From: an uncultured Shewanella sp. | GTDB taxonomy: Bacteria; Pseudomonadota; Gammaproteobacteria; Enterobacterales; Shewanellaceae | Assembly (NCBI RefSeq): GCF_947491715.1 | Contig: NZ_CANLKR010000002.1 | Location: 301,133 to 365,132, forward strand | Direction: 5' to 3' | DNA: 64,000 bases | In this document: positions 55,107-63,915 of the stretch, one piece after another | How the letters are laid out: each line of letters starts with the position of its first letter | Position numbering within the stretch: position 1 is the first letter of the stretch | Made by a program: the position numbers and the translations under genes | The notes under the pieces: model-generated | The model's input: only the letters and a program-made list of their open reading frames with translations | What the model was told of the DNA's origin: nothing | Databases searched by the model: none

Positions 55107-57206
55107 TTAGGCATTATTGGGGTTGATATAACGGCTATCTAATGGGCAGCCGTTATCAATCCATTGAGTGATCATATGAATGCGGTCTTGAGATAAATCC
55201 CGCACCACAGGCATGTAAAGTGGGTCATTATAATTTCTGAGTAATACGGCCTTTATTTTTTTACTATTAAGTTTGACAGAGTCATAGCTGCTTAAATCAA
55301 ATTGGCTCATCACAGGGTATAACTTGCCATACTGAGATAAGATCTCACCAATACTGCCATCCCAAGTTAAGTCACCAAAATTAGGTTGTTTTTGATATAT
55401 TTGTATGCTGACTAAGTCATCTTTATGACCTTGATAGTTTTCATTTTTGAAGTTATATCTAAGAAAATATACTTGACCATCAATATAGGCTCTAGGGTTA
55501 CCAGGATTTTGGGCGATAATAGTTAAACTGGCTTTGCCTGTTTCGTCTGTGGTGATGGTGTTATCAAAGGTTAATGCATTTTGGGGGATGGAAATATTGA
55601 CTAGGCCTAAGGTGCCCCCAGTACCTAAGGTTTGATTGGTGTATAAAAAGGCTTCTTCTTCACTGAGTAAGTCCAAGGTAATGTTGGTATTGGCTAACGG
55701 TTTGCCAAATTGTCTGGCATAAATGTTGACCGTCACCTCATTGCCGTAGACATCGGGTTGATTTTCACCACCACGTTTGAGATGCGTGGTGCCTGAGTTC
55801 ATTCGAAATACAAATTGATCTGCTCTTAAAAATAAGCCTTCAGGGTTCTCACTTAATAAAATTTGTGTGGGTTTTTGGTTTTCATCAACACTCACAAGCA
55901 CTAGAGGATTTTTCTCTATGGTCATAACTTGTTCAGGAGTGAGTTGAATATCGACAATACCTCCTTGCTTAAATAGGCTATCACCCCTTCGATTGAATGG
56001 GTCAGTAGAGAGGAGAGTCACATCCTCGATAGTGGCCTTTTGGCCTCCTGTGTTGTTGAAATAGCCTAATCGTAATAACCCTTGATCAATGAAATGACCC
56101 GCAGGAGATAAAGTGGGCAGTGCATTGCCTAAATTGATGGATAAGTGGTGACTGTCGGCGAATAATTGGCATGGCGCATAATTATGTAAGTATTGAGTCA
56201 TTTGCTTTCCTGTGTCATCAGTCACAGGTTGTAGCATGCGCGCTGCTGTAAAAAAATCAGGGGCATCGGCTGCATCTTTGGTTAGTGGGCCGATATTGCC
56301 AAAGGCTTGACCATAACTGAAGTCATATTGGCTGGCGGGCGTATAAGCCATTTCTGCCGTTGTCATTATTTTCTTATGATATTCGTCATAGTCGGAGGGG
56401 GACAGTAATGCTTTGAGCTGCTGATTAAAATAAGTGGGGGTTGGAATTTGCCCCAGTGATTGGCCTGCATTCATTTGATAAAACAATAAGGGCTCAAGTG
56501 CAGATATCACCTCATCAGGAACGCCTTCGGTGACGAGTTGATATTTTATATCACAGTTCCATTGATAGATTTGTGGTTTAACATTATAGGCCCGTACATT
56601 GAAATTAATGCTTAAGGCATTGTTAGGGATATCCAGTGCTTGAATGAGCCGACTATTTTTTAATTCATTACTTAAATTGGTGTCACTTAAGCCAATAAGT
56701 AATGATTGATAGACGGCACTGGCGGATGCAGAGCTGGCTGCCACTGCTTGTGCTTGGATCCAAGACTCAACAAAGCCAATGGGCATGAAATTGCCAGTGA
56801 AGTTGCCAGTATCATTGCCTAAACCTAAGGTCATAGCCCAGATTTCAGAGACATTCATTTGCATGGGATCTAAGTCCACTAATTTGGGAGGCGTAACAGT
56901 AAACACGCTGTCAATGGATTGTCCTATCCAAGGATCGTCATCAGGGCTATCATCTGGGCCGTAAATCACTTTAGTGATGGTGCCATTGAGTTGAAAATTG
57001 CCTGTACCAGCAGGGTTCCAATAAAGTTCAACATTATTCTGTTGTTGACTGGTAAAGACTTCAGTTCTTACTTGAGGGCATGGTGAGTCAGGTGATTCGG
57101 GTACTTGATTTTTAGGGTTATAATTATTAGGGGTGTTATTAAGCGTAGAGGGATCGGCTTGAAATGTGCCATCGAAAATGATGCGGGGGTAAGTAAAATA
57201 ACTCAT
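55107..57206 (-). CDS. VioB N-terminal-half-like protein (copy A)
   Basis: A 699-residue protein without signal peptide. It begins MSYFTYPRIIFDGTFQADPS, resembling the MSILDFPRIHFRGWA-type start of VioB, and ends with a helical block (YGKLYPVMSQFDLSSYDSV, LYMPVVRDLSQDRIHM) like the junction region of VioB just before its ferritin-like half. Between, mostly beta structure with a bacterial Ig-like part (TDETGKASLTIIAQNPGNPR). The ferritin-like half is absent. The paralogue at 59041 has the same layout. AAAAGGA lies before the start. Activity is unknown; it may need the ferritin-like protein at 45413 as partner. Confidence 0.75.
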   Translation of the reverse strand: MSYFTYPRIIFDGTFQADPSTLNNTPNNYNPKNQVPESPDSPCPQVRTEVFTSQQQNNVELYWNPAGTGNFQLNGTITKVIYGPDDSPDDDPWIGQSIDSVFTVTPPKLVDLDPMQMNVSEIWAMTLGLGNDTGNFTGNFMPIGFVESWIQAQAVAASSASASAVYQSLLIGLSDTNLSNELKNSRLIQALDIPNNALSINFNVRAYNVKPQIYQWNCDIKYQLVTEGVPDEVISALEPLLFYQMNAGQSLGQIPTPTYFNQQLKALLSPSDYDEYHKKIMTTAEMAYTPASQYDFSYGQAFGNIGPLTKDAADAPDFFTAARMLQPVTDDTGKQMTQYLHNYAPCQLFADSHHLSINLGNALPTLSPAGHFIDQGLLRLGYFNNTGGQKATIEDVTLLSTDPFNRRGDSLFKQGGIVDIQLTPEQVMTIEKNPLVLVSVDENQKPTQILLSENPEGLFLRADQFVFRMNSGTTHLKRGGENQPDVYGNEVTVNIYARQFGKPLANTNITLDLLSEEEAFLYTNQTLGTGGTLGLVNISIPQNALTFDNTITTDETGKASLTIIAQNPGNPRAYIDGQVYFLRYNFKNENYQGHKDDLVSIQIYQKQPNFGDLTWDGSIGEILSQYGKLYPVMSQFDLSSYDSVKLNSKKIKAVLLRNYNDPLYMPVVRDLSQDRIHMITQWIDNGCPLDSRYINPNNA

Positions 57207-57716
57207 GGTTTATCCTTTTAAAAATGGAGAAAAGTATTTATGACTGCATGTTGTTGTCCATTAAAAATAATGATTGATATTTAAGCTGGGTTTTTATTGT
57301 TTAATTTAAATATAAAGTTAAATATTTTTATTTTTTGCAATTAAAATAAAACGCTATACTATTTAACTTGAAATAATTTTTAATTGAATTTTTATTTAAA
57401 AATTAATAAAAATAGCCCTTTATCTCATAGTGTGAGCGTGGATCTAATACCAATTTATTGAGGCTTTTTTTATTTTTTTATGCTTAATCACTAAGACATA
57501 GTATTTAAATGACTTTAATCTATATAGACCTTGTTAAAAATAAGGTTAATATTAAAGGTTAAAATTTTACCCTATCGATAGAGTAAAGGTGTTTATATTA
57601 GAAATAAAGGAAAAAAAATATTTTAATATAGAAATAATGGGTAAGAAGAATGAAAAATAACGGCCTAAGCAGTCGGTATAAGAACAGGCCATTTTTGTAC
57701 ATAAAGGAGATGGCGA
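57207..57716. promoter_or_regulatory. AT-rich divergent control region with a 22-bp near-palindrome
   Basis: A 510-bp spacer between the two divergent gene pairs, very AT-rich. TTTACCCTATCGATAGAGTAAA would be the full symmetric site, at 57566-57587: arms TTTAC/GTAAA and a perfect CTATCGATAG core with one mismatched pair. This is a typical operator layout. The rest shows no open frame with a good ribosome site; an apparent minus-strand frame at 57598-58029 is antisense to the lipoprotein gene. Confidence 0.5.
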
Positions 57717-58982
57717 GTGAGAATGAAACTGAGTTTACTTTTCTTATGCTTGAGCACAGTGGTAGCCTGTACTCAAGAAAATACGAACAAACAAAATGAA
57801 AATAGCGTGGGGAGTGGGGTCGAAACCAAAACTGATCCATTGAGTGTGTATTGTCAATTTCCTGAAAAGGTACCAGCTGCAGGTGCAGATCAGACAGCAT
57901 TTGATGATTATAGCTGGCAAATGTTTTTGTCTTTAAATTGGGTAAACAGTCAAACACAGCGAGGTGTACCCGATTGTAATAAAGCCATCGATGCCTCAGG
58001 ACCTCGAGTATGGGAGTCTTGGAAAACAACCTCAGAACTTTTTTTGCCTAATGCTGCAGCCCCTGGAGACTGGAACTCGGGATGGAAAGGCGTGAATACA
58101 TCGCTTAAATTGAGTGCAACGAGTAAAGTGGCGACACGCATTCAAACAGCTTTGGAGAGCGAGCCTAAGGGCTCTGGAATATTACAAGCAGTGGGTGGCT
58201 GGCTCATCGATCAGCGGGGAAATCCAACCTATTATCAAATTGCATCCAATGAAATTTCTTTTGATTATATTGTGTCTCATCAGTTATATAATGCAGAAAA
58301 AGTGAAAACATTCTTTCCTGTTAATTTTCCTTGGGAAGCGTCAGAAATTAAGGCAAGCTGGCGTATTTTAACTGACAAAGATGACAGTAGTCGTTATCTG
58401 ACTCAGACAGCGTTAGTGGAGGAGTTTGATACACAAGGTAAACCCAAGAATACCTTTATCACTGAAACCTTGGGCTTGGTGGGATTACATATTATTAATA
58501 AGCCTAAAGGCTTTCCTCAGTGGGTATGGGCGACGTTTGAACAAGTGGATAATGTAGATCCTAACGCGACTTTTGCTTCCTATTATAACCCTGATGCGAG
58601 CAATCCTAATCAATCACCTTGTCAGCCAAATGTGATACCTTGTACCCCTAAAGAAGGTGCCAGTTTTACCACCCCCGATCCACTCACACGGTTGACGCCG
58701 ATAACGGCTGAAACCTTATCTGTGAATCAAAAATTTCAGAGTCTGCTAACAAGCAGTGTCTTGCAATACTATCAATTAGTGACCACACAGCGACCAAGTA
58801 ACCCTAATGATCCTGGCGATCCTTTAGGCACACCAGCGCCTAATATTGCAGCTAATGTGACCATGGAAAGTTACATTCAAGAATCGAGTAATTGTATGGC
58901 TTGCCATCAAACGGCCAGTGGCATTGATTCACCTTATCATTCTGATTATTCATTTTTGCTATTGAATGCTACTCAGCCGTAA
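57717..58982 (+). CDS. Mono-haem c-type lipoprotein (copy B)
   Basis: A 421-residue exported lipoprotein homologous to the protein at 53666. The signal MRMKLSLLFLCLSTVVAC ends at a lipidation Cys. Shared blocks are DDYSWQMFLSLNWV, LGLVGLHIINKPKGFPQWVW and NVTMESYIQESSNCMACHQ, the last holding the single CxxCH haem motif near residue 398, only about 20 residues from the C-terminus. The start is GTG with AAGGAG at a good distance; ATG 57723 is an alternative. It is followed 58 bp later by the VioB-N-like gene, the mirror of the copy A pair. The haem lipoprotein would face the periplasm. Confidence 0.78.
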   Translation: MRMKLSLLFLCLSTVVACTQENTNKQNENSVGSGVETKTDPLSVYCQFPEKVPAAGADQTAFDDYSWQMFLSLNWVNSQTQRGVPDCNKAIDASGPRVWESWKTTSELFLPNAAAPGDWNSGWKGVNTSLKLSATSKVATRIQTALESEPKGSGILQAVGGWLIDQRGNPTYYQIASNEISFDYIVSHQLYNAEKVKTFFPVNFPWEASEIKASWRILTDKDDSSRYLTQTALVEEFDTQGKPKNTFITETLGLVGLHIINKPKGFPQWVWATFEQVDNVDPNATFASYYNPDASNPNQSPCQPNVIPCTPKEGASFTTPDPLTRLTPITAETLSVNQKFQSLLTSSVLQYYQLVTTQRPSNPNDPGDPLGTPAPNIAANVTMESYIQESSNCMACHQTASGIDSPYHSDYSFLLLNATQP

Positions 58983-59040
58983 GGGCTTGGATATAACCAA
59001 ACAAGATGGTTTTTAATCATGAAACCAAAAGGATGAACTT

Positions 59041-61026
59041 ATGAGTATTTTTAGTGGACCGCGTATTAATTTTTGGGGTGGTATTTCAACCAATGTGAAT
59101 GTGGCAAATAACAGTAATGGCGTACCGCAAAGTGCTGAACTTAAAGATCAACAACCGATATTAGATCTCGCTAGGGCGCAAATTGCAAAGAAAGCGGCAT
59201 CGATGAGCGATGAAAATATTATTGCTTTAATGAGGGCGCCGGATCCTCAAGATTATTATACCGAAAGTGGTTGGAATTTTTACGGCGATCAGCAGTTACA
59301 TTTGGTGGATGCAAAGGTGTCGAGCAGTGGTGAGCCTGGGGCGGTGAATACCCAAGGGGATATCGTCAATGAATCAATATATTTATTGGGTTCAATCGAT
59401 CCTATTACTGGGGAAGGACCGCAAGCGAGTGCGGTGATGGTGGATTTGGATCCTACAGCATCAATTTCAACGCAAATTATACTGGGTGGTTTAATGATAG
59501 GCTCACCTGAGCAGCCCAAGTTACACCTTGTCGAAAATGTCACCGCCAACAGTTATGGGGTGTTTACCGTTGAAGCGGAGGGGGATAATGAAACTAATCA
59601 AGGGTTAATTAAGCGACAATTTTATCGTGATCCCGATGGACCGGGTTCTGCCTGGGCCAGTGGTACCTTTCAAGTGACCTTTAATAAAGCCTCTATTAAA
59701 TCGGCTGATATGAGCTGCCCTGCGATTGCGGCAATAATCAATGACGCGACGATGGATGGCATTGTTCTTCGGTTTCAACTGTTTGAAATGTTTCCGATGC
59801 TGACAACCGATGAGCTGCAGTTAGCTTATAAAAACAATCAAAATCCTTCGAACCCCAGTTTGGGCCGTATTGTAGGTACCCTTGCTCCCCATTATCCCGG
59901 TGAGCCTAAGACTTGCTCCATTGGGCGTGAAATTGTCATGCAAGACACACACCTGGTGGGGTATTTCGATATTGATCAAGAGGCTGAGCGTCTTACTTTA
60001 GATGCGCTGTCTTTATACCCTAAGGGGCATTTTCGTGATAATCGGAAAAATATTGGCGCGAATTTCCCTATTGAGCCCAATGTGGATTACGGCATCAATA
60101 CGCTCACGGCGGGGGATGTCTCTCTTTCGTTTAGTGCTAACCCTGATGATTACTATCGCTATGGGGGGATCATTGACATTGAGCTTGCAAGTTCATCGGC
60201 AATCGACACGTTAAATCACTGTCCTGTTGAAATAACGGGTGAAAAACCCGTGAAACTCACAACTATTGGCGAGCAAATCAGAATTGATCCTACAAACGTC
60301 AATCATGTTTCGAGTAAACCCATGGAGACGACTTTTAAGGCAATCGAAACACCGGTGCGCATTTATGGGGATACCCGTAATGTTTATATTGATGAGCATG
60401 ATGGTGCGATGGATATTGAGCTTAATGTGCGTATTTATGGACGCTCGACACCCATTTTTGATGAGCCTGGCGGCAATTTACAAATCACGTTAGCGTCGGG
60501 TAATACTGGGCCTGAAATTCCAGATGGTAATTTTCTTGATTTTCCCTCGAAGACCTATGTTCAACAAGGCAAGAGTCAGTTCACATTCTCTATTGCTGAT
60601 AAGGGCAATATCGACCAGTACGGTTTTCAAACCTTAGTGATTTCTTCTGTCGAAGGAGGCTCACATTTTATTAATGTTCGAAAATACCCTCAATCGGATT
60701 TTGGTATTGTGGCGGGCAGCAACATTAGTTGGGAGCAAGTCTATCAAAATAGCTTGCGATATTTTTATGTGACTTTTCCTGCAATGAATATGCGTTTTCC
60801 GTTAAATGATGAGATGACGGTTAAGAATTTATCAGGACCGATCCAAAGTCGCATTAGTGATACTTATCGTCAGACCAGTTTGTACATGCCGATTACGCGT
60901 TCCATGACACCGAGTCAGCGGGCATTGTTGACTCAGTTTTTAAATAATCAACCTTGGGCACCTCTGACGGGATCGCAGACGACAAGTTCAGATCATCAAG
61001 GAGAGATCACCCAACAGCCTCATTAA
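59041..61026 (+). CDS. VioB N-terminal-half-like protein (copy B)
   Basis: A 661-residue soluble protein beginning MSIFSGPRINFWGGISTNVN, again like the PRIxFxG start of VioB, and continuing GWNFYGDQQLHLVDAKVSS. It ends with VYQNSLRYFYVTFPAMNMRF and TSLYMPITRSMTPSQRALL, which correspond to the VioB segment just before its ferritin-like half (YYMPSTRELS as I recall). The ferritin-like half is absent. It resembles copy A at 55107 more loosely than VioB, so the duplication is old. AAAAGGA precedes the ATG. A secreted-protein gene follows 60 bp later. Confidence 0.76.
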   Translation: MSIFSGPRINFWGGISTNVNVANNSNGVPQSAELKDQQPILDLARAQIAKKAASMSDENIIALMRAPDPQDYYTESGWNFYGDQQLHLVDAKVSSSGEPGAVNTQGDIVNESIYLLGSIDPITGEGPQASAVMVDLDPTASISTQIILGGLMIGSPEQPKLHLVENVTANSYGVFTVEAEGDNETNQGLIKRQFYRDPDGPGSAWASGTFQVTFNKASIKSADMSCPAIAAIINDATMDGIVLRFQLFEMFPMLTTDELQLAYKNNQNPSNPSLGRIVGTLAPHYPGEPKTCSIGREIVMQDTHLVGYFDIDQEAERLTLDALSLYPKGHFRDNRKNIGANFPIEPNVDYGINTLTAGDVSLSFSANPDDYYRYGGIIDIELASSSAIDTLNHCPVEITGEKPVKLTTIGEQIRIDPTNVNHVSSKPMETTFKAIETPVRIYGDTRNVYIDEHDGAMDIELNVRIYGRSTPIFDEPGGNLQITLASGNTGPEIPDGNFLDFPSKTYVQQGKSQFTFSIADKGNIDQYGFQTLVISSVEGGSHFINVRKYPQSDFGIVAGSNISWEQVYQNSLRYFYVTFPAMNMRFPLNDEMTVKNLSGPIQSRISDTYRQTSLYMPITRSMTPSQRALLTQFLNNQPWAPLTGSQTTSSDHQGEITQQPH

Positions 61027-61086
61027 TGGAAGGTAAAATGGGGGAGAATGCTTCTAGTCGCATATTAATATAAGGATATTTATAAA

Positions 61087-62010
61087 ATGAAAATCGTGCA
61101 TTATTGCTTAATACTCATCATCAGTGGTAGTCAAATATTGATCCCCCTTTTTGCCAATGAGCCTGTTGATATACTCAAATCATGGGCACAGTCACCACAA
61201 AACATCAGTGATGCTGTGTATCCGACTAATGGGGTTCATAGCAGTAAAGGTTGTTATGCCTCTAATAATCATTGTATTGCCAAACGTAATAAGGGGGATC
61301 CGAGTGATCCTTTATTTCCGAGTCAATGGATCAGTGATTGGACCATGTTCAGGGTTTTTCAAAACTATGAGAATAATCCACCTCCATATACCAACCCACC
61401 CGCAACCTTATCCTCGCAAGATTATACTGTGTCTTTTGGCACGACTTATTATGATGCGAATTACATGCCTGAAGATAAAGATGGAAAAGGGGCGATGCTA
61501 GAACATTACAATGAGTATTGCTTGCCGATTTTTCCGATTAAAGATAATGCCTATACCTGCAGTTTTATTTCGTTAGGTAATAAAGCCTATTTTTTAACCT
61601 ATGACGATAGGCCTAAAAATATGCCTCAATGCTGTTTGTTTTCACCTTTAAATCATCCACCCCGACAAGATTTTATTAAACACTTAGATTATTCAAAGGA
61701 GCGTAGCCAACAGCTTAATGGATCAATTCAAGCCTATGTATGGCAAGCGATGTTAGATAAAGGGGGGCCGTTATTTGGTTATGCTTTTAATCGAGAGGCA
61801 TCACCAGACGCATATTCATCATCTTGGTATCGTCATCCACAATCTTTTTTCTTTTCCGGTGATACCACGCAAGCGAATGCTCCCATTGTCAGCCAAAATT
61901 ACACTAGCTTTCGTGCCGAAAAACCCCAAGCTGCGTTAACTTGGGATAAAGTGGCTCAAATGTGCCCAAAAGACAATATTCCTATATGTCAGTTGTTTAA
62001 AGGTCAGTAG
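61087..62010 (+). CDS. Secreted protein of unknown function
   Basis: A 307-residue protein with a signal peptide (MKIVHYCLILIISGSQILIP then LFANEP). The mature part has several Cys (GCYASNNHCIAK, YCLPIFP, QCCLFSPLNHPPRQDF, MCPKDNIPICQLF) that may form disulfides in the periplasm, and many aromatic residues (SSWYRHPQSFFFSGD). No known domain, CxxCH or catalytic motif is recognised. It lies 60 bp after the VioB-N-like gene on the same strand, with AAGGA before its ATG, so it is probably part of copy B's operon. Confidence 0.72.
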   Translation: MKIVHYCLILIISGSQILIPLFANEPVDILKSWAQSPQNISDAVYPTNGVHSSKGCYASNNHCIAKRNKGDPSDPLFPSQWISDWTMFRVFQNYENNPPPYTNPPATLSSQDYTVSFGTTYYDANYMPEDKDGKGAMLEHYNEYCLPIFPIKDNAYTCSFISLGNKAYFLTYDDRPKNMPQCCLFSPLNHPPRQDFIKHLDYSKERSQQLNGSIQAYVWQAMLDKGGPLFGYAFNREASPDAYSSSWYRHPQSFFFSGDTTQANAPIVSQNYTSFRAEKPQAALTWDKVAQMCPKDNIPICQLFKGQ

Positions 62011-62039
62011 CGCATTATTTCACTTTTATGGAGGCTATC

Positions 62040-62456
62040 ATGAACACTGAAACATTGGCACAATCGATACAATCGATACAATCGATACAAGAGATTAAGG
62101 CATTGGCCGAGCGATGGAATACACTGTACGCAGAACAGAGGTTTGATGAAATGAAAATGCTGGCGACAGAAGATGTGGGCATAGCCAATGCCTCTGCATC
62201 AACTTCTCCTTCTGGCCTGATTTTTGGGCAAGAAAATGATAAAAAGGGGATTGTTGACGCTTATTATGGAAAAAGTGGTACAGAGCATAATTTGTTGGTT
62301 ATGGCGTATTTAGACTGGGAATATATTCCGTTAAATGACAATCGGTTTTACACCATTGGACGCTATATCCGTGATACTTCAAGGTGTATGTCTTCAGAGT
62401 GTGTAAAAGTGTCTAGTTCAAGGCGCATGATTGCAGAAATGCTTATTGCCTTTTAA
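62040..62456 (+). CDS. NTF2/SnoaL-like protein, probably truncated at its 3' end
   Basis: The first ~112 residues look like a SnoaL/NTF2 fold: LAERWNTLYAEQRFDEMKML, GLIFGQENDKKGIVDAYYG, HNLLVMAYLDWEYI and YTIGRYIRDT. The last strands expected after GRY are missing and replaced by a Cys/Ser-rich tail (SRCMSSECVKVSSSRRM) that reads into repeat DNA. A 9-bp tandem repeat near the start encodes QSIQSIQSI. The ATG at 62040 with GGAGG is preferred to the Met four codons earlier. It follows the secreted-protein gene by 29 bp. A truncated, maybe non-functional gene is the simplest reading. Confidence 0.6.
   Translation: MNTETLAQSIQSIQSIQEIKALAERWNTLYAEQRFDEMKMLATEDVGIANASASTSPSGLIFGQENDKKGIVDAYYGKSGTEHNLLVMAYLDWEYIPLNDNRFYTIGRYIRDTSRCMSSECVKVSSSRRMIAEMLIAF
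62060..62086. repeat. Three tandem copies of a 9-bp unit
   Basis: ACAATCGAT three times in a row inside the NTF2-like gene, encoding QSI repeats. Copy number could change by slippage without shifting the frame. Confidence 0.9.
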
Positions 62457-62691
62457 AGTTATGCAACTTCGATGTAGGTGCTTTACACACTCCCAAGGGG
62501 CTGGCCTCTTTATATGTAAAAGCAAGGCCTTTTATACTGCGTTATTGAACATTGACTTAGAATCACTAGGCCCGCTGTTCAAGCTGACCATCAAGGATGA
62601 TGGAAATGTCATTTATGCAGGAGCAATTAATGACCTTGTCTAAAAGGCTTTTCATTCCAACTGAATCCTGCATCTTGATGTATCACGGGTA
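62374..62691. repeat. Dispersed repeat element, left copy
   Basis: A non-coding element with internal inverted repeats: GTGTGTAAA (62399-62407) pairs with TTTACACAC (62482-62490), and AAGTT/AACTT form a smaller stem. Bases 62611-62675 match the reverse complement of the right window edge (63936-64000) at about 59 of 65 positions, so at least part of it occurs twice in opposite orientation. Its left boundary is inferred from the point where the NTF2-like protein loses its family pattern. No transposase is encoded. The remaining stretch to 62877 holds another small stem (TTTACATTGG with CGGTGTAAA) and nothing else seen. Confidence 0.65.
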
Positions 62692-62877
62692 TTTACATTG
62701 GAGCCGGACACTATCGGTGTAAATGCTTGGTTACTTCGCCGAGAAACCGTGTCCTCGCCTTGGAGAATATATCGAGTCATTAATAATTAGAAGCTATTTT
62801 TCAGTGAGCTTTGGTGTTTTCAAATATTGCTGAGTGATAAGCTGTCATTAACACAATGGTCATAAAAGGATGTATGC

Positions 62878-63891
62878 GTGAATAAGTTGATGATTATTTC
62901 GATTCTAATTCCGGTGATTTTTTTTACTGTCGTATTGGGTATGATCTTTATTCCCGTTAAGCGTGAAAATCACCTTGATAGTTTGAATTTTAATGTGTTA
63001 GAAACTCAGCCCATTGGCGATACTGGCTGTATTGACTCTCAGTACATAGCACGTGATGGTAAGGCACTATTTTATCGTATATTTGTGGGAGATACACAAC
63101 GGGTTTTTGTGTTATTACATGGCTCGGCCACTGAAGGGCGTTATTTGCTGCCGTTAGCAAGTCAGCTTCACCAGCAGCTTGGTGCTACGGTTGTGGTGCC
63201 AGATTTACGCGGTCATGGTCGTTCTATGTTGTCTCACCCCGGTGATATTGATTATATTGGTCAATATGAGCATGATTTGGCCGATCTTCATCAGCAACTG
63301 GCTGAAGAATATCCTGATGCAAAATTGATCCTCGTGGGGCATTCCTCTGGTGGAGGGCTGGCGGTTAAATATGCAGGCAATGCTAAGGGGAGACAAGCGC
63401 AAGAAGTGATGACAGATAAGGCTCAATACTTGTCACCCTCTTTTGATGCTTATGTGCTGCTTGCGCCTTATTTGGGTCATGATGCGCCTACGGTCAGACA
63501 AAACTCTGGTGGCTGGGTACAAGTCTCTGTCAGGCGAATTATCGGATTGAGTTTATTAAACCGTTTAGGGATCCACTCATTGAATGACACGCCTATTTTG
63601 TTTTTTAATCGTCCCCAATTTTTGAGCGACTCATTACAGCTCAATCACTATTCCTATCGCTTAAATGTGTCTTTTTCGCCAAGTAACTACCATACTGAGT
63701 TACAACAAAATACCCAGCCGATGTTATTATTAGTGGGTGAAAATGATGAAGCCTTCTATGCGGATAAATTTCATGATGTTATGCAAAGGAGTGCACCTCA
63801 AGCAACCGTTTATATATTACCAAATGTGCAGCACTTAAATTTGCCTAATGCCCCTGCCACCATAGAAAAAATAGTGAGTTGGCTACAATGA
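62878..63891 (+). CDS. Membrane-anchored alpha/beta hydrolase (lysophospholipase-like)
   Basis: A 337-residue protein with an N-terminal membrane segment (LMIISILIPVIFFTVVLGMI) and an alpha/beta-hydrolase domain outside. Oxyanion region VLLHGSATEGRY, then VVPDLRGHGRS, the nucleophile Ser in LVGHSSGGGLAV (about residue 160), the acid Asp in LVGENDEAF and the His in NVQHLNLP. This arrangement fits serine esterases or monoacylglycerol-lipase-like enzymes. The start is GTG with AAAGGA at a 7-nt spacing. It is enclosed by oppositely oriented copies of a dispersed repeat, which may mark it as a transferred piece. Confidence 0.85.
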   Translation: MNKLMIISILIPVIFFTVVLGMIFIPVKRENHLDSLNFNVLETQPIGDTGCIDSQYIARDGKALFYRIFVGDTQRVFVLLHGSATEGRYLLPLASQLHQQLGATVVVPDLRGHGRSMLSHPGDIDYIGQYEHDLADLHQQLAEEYPDAKLILVGHSSGGGLAVKYAGNAKGRQAQEVMTDKAQYLSPSFDAYVLLAPYLGHDAPTVRQNSGGWVQVSVRRIIGLSLLNRLGIHSLNDTPILFFNRPQFLSDSLQLNHYSYRLNVSFSPSNYHTELQQNTQPMLLLVGENDEAFYADKFHDVMQRSAPQATVYILPNVQHLNLPNAPATIEKIVSWLQ

Positions 63892-63915
63892 GTAAAGCGA
63901 AACGGACTTGACAGT

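Noticed and set aside
57598..58029. A 143-residue minus-strand frame over the start of the copy B lipoprotein gene.
   Set aside because: Antisense to a well-supported gene; its Phe/Leu/Tyr-rich end only reflects the AT-rich spacer.
62431..62643. A 70-residue plus-strand frame after the NTF2-like gene.
   Set aside because: It lies in the dispersed repeat, has no ribosome site, and part of it recurs as inverted non-coding DNA at the window edge.
62374..62691. An integron attC (VCR-like) cassette site.
   Set aside because: Internal inverted repeats are present, but the conserved core GTTRRRY/RYYYAAC ends of attC could not be placed, and no integrase is seen.
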